Positions 5,845 through 6,644 of a DNA stretch of 6,644 bases are shown piece after piece. The notes under the pieces were generated by a model, which worked only from the letters and a program-made list of their open reading frames with translations, did not search any database and was not told the origin of the DNA. The DNA comes from Shewanellaceae bacterium (GTDB lineage: Bacteria > Pseudomonadota > Gammaproteobacteria > Enterobacterales > Shewanellaceae). Each line of letters begins with the position of its first letter. Within the stretch, counting starts at the first letter, position 1. The translations under genes were made by a program, and so were the position numbers. The stretch spans positions 1-6,644 of the forward strand of contig JADHND010000090.1 of assembly GCA_016779685.1 (NCBI GenBank), written 5' to 3'.

Positions 5845-6636
5845 ATGAATACAATTGTTATCTTGTCCGTTTTAAGTTATCTCTGTGCAACAATGCTCAT
5901 TATCAACAGCCTCAAGAGGCCACACACCAAGCCGTTGGTGGTTCTCACCACGACCATCTGCATCGCGCTTAGTCTGCATGCAGCGAGTTTATATTACGCC
6001 TTTACTTTACCTAACGGGCTCAACTTTTCTATCTCCAATGTCGTCTCACTGATCCATTGGGTCATCGCCGCCGTTGTTAGCTTATGTATGTTTCCTCTCA
6101 ATTTACAACTGATTATTCCTGCCGTGTATGGCTGCGCTGGGATGGCTTTATTAGCAATGCACAGCAGTACAGAGATTTATCTGAAACCCATCACAGATAG
6201 TATGGAAACCATCGCTCATATTGGATTAAGTATTGCCGCCTACAGCATTTTAATCATTTCTGCACTCTATTCTCTGCAACTTATGTGGACACGACGTCAA
6301 ATCAAACACAAGACAATTACGCTGAATTCAAGCCTAACGCCACTGATCACAGCCGAAAAGCATATTGTTTCTTTGGTTTTTATTGGTTCATCGCTATTAA
6401 GTCTGAGTCTCGCAACCGGCTTGGTGTTTGTTGATAACTTATTTGGAAGTGGCATCGCCCACAAAACCTTACTTTCTCTGTTAGCCTGGGGTGTCTATAT
6501 GACGATGCTATGGCATTATTTTTACTATGGTTGCAGCGCTACTGCAGCCATTAATTATACTTTATCAGGCGTGACTTTACTGACGTTAGCCTATTTCGGT
6601 GCTCGAGTCGTCAAAGAGCTCATCCTGACCACATAG
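5845..6636 (+). CDS. ypjD: YpjD-type CcsA-like inner-membrane protein (cytochrome c assembly family)
   Basis: A 263-residue integral membrane protein with about eight hydrophobic helices (roughly 2-22, 34-52, 66-83, 87-105, 123-147, 174-195, 207-223 and 238-256). It aligns along its whole length with E. coli YpjD, also 263 aa as I recall: HAASLYY, NVVSLIHW, AHIGLSIAAYSILIISALYSLQL, TGLVFVDNLF, HKTLLSLLAWGVY and TLAYFGARVV. The family is related to CcsA/CcmC haem-handling proteins but lacks the tryptophan-rich haem domain. Its exact role is unknown to me. His125 and His206 sit at positions where the family usually has conserved histidines. The usual GWRGRR motif before the last helix is replaced by GCSATA. 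I chose ATG 5845, which matches the family length. A TTG at 5827 would add six residues. The gene is divergent from ffh, as in E. coli. Confidence 0.93.
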   Translation: MNTIVILSVLSYLCATMLIINSLKRPHTKPLVVLTTTICIALSLHAASLYYAFTLPNGLNFSISNVVSLIHWVIAAVVSLCMFPLNLQLIIPAVYGCAGMALLAMHSSTEIYLKPITDSMETIAHIGLSIAAYSILIISALYSLQLMWTRRQIKHKTITLNSSLTPLITAEKHIVSLVFIGSSLLSLSLATGLVFVDNLFGSGIAHKTLLSLLAWGVYMTMLWHYFYYGCSATAAINYTLSGVTLLTLAYFGARVVKELILTT

Positions 6637-6644
6637 TGCGTTTA

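Overview
The window is a conserved housekeeping segment of a gammaproteobacterial chromosome. The evidence is the block ffh, rpsP, rimM, trmD, rplS on the minus strand, proteins that align closely with my memory of the E. coli versions, and a ypjD-type gene divergent from ffh as in E. coli. The base composition is moderately AT-rich (judged by eye, not counted). Together with a stand-alone AroQ-type chorismate mutase this would suit a Legionellales-like or other low-GC gammaproteobacterium, but I cannot name the genus from sequence alone.

Layout. On the + strand, positions 1-582 hold the 3' part of ung (uracil-DNA glycosylase; the N-terminus lies outside the window), followed by a slyD-type prolyl isomerase (638-1129) and a small chorismate mutase (1317-1649) with its own good -10 box. 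On the - strand, a small multispanning membrane protein (1938-1594) runs head-on into the chorismate mutase gene and overlaps its 3' end by 56 bp. Next, still on the - strand, comes the translation operon. It reads from right to left as rpsP (4095-3847), rimM (3814-3284), trmD (3266-2490) and rplS (2497-2150), with short gaps, one 8-bp stop/start overlap, a promoter candidate upstream of rpsP and a clear Rho-independent terminator after rplS. ffh (5591-4233, - strand) is immediately upstream of the operon. A 253-bp intergenic region separates ffh from the divergent ypjD-type CcsA-like membrane protein gene (5845-6636, + strand).

How the genes relate. rpsP and rplS encode ribosomal proteins S16 and L19. 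RimM helps mature the 30S subunit, TrmD methylates G37 of tRNAs to keep the reading frame, and Ffh is the protein of the signal recognition particle that targets nascent membrane proteins. All five therefore serve translation and protein export. Ung (DNA repair), SlyD (folding) and chorismate mutase (aromatic amino acid synthesis) are independent housekeeping functions.

I found no mobile element, CRISPR array, RNA gene, toxin or defence system. The least ordinary parts are the ffh/ypjD intergenic region (a near-symmetric pair of back-to-back -10 boxes beside an exact 21-bp tandem duplication), a lengthened DNA-intercalation loop in Ung, loss of the usual GWRGRR motif in the CcsA-like protein, and a promoter placed so close to the chorismate mutase start that the mRNA would be nearly leaderless.
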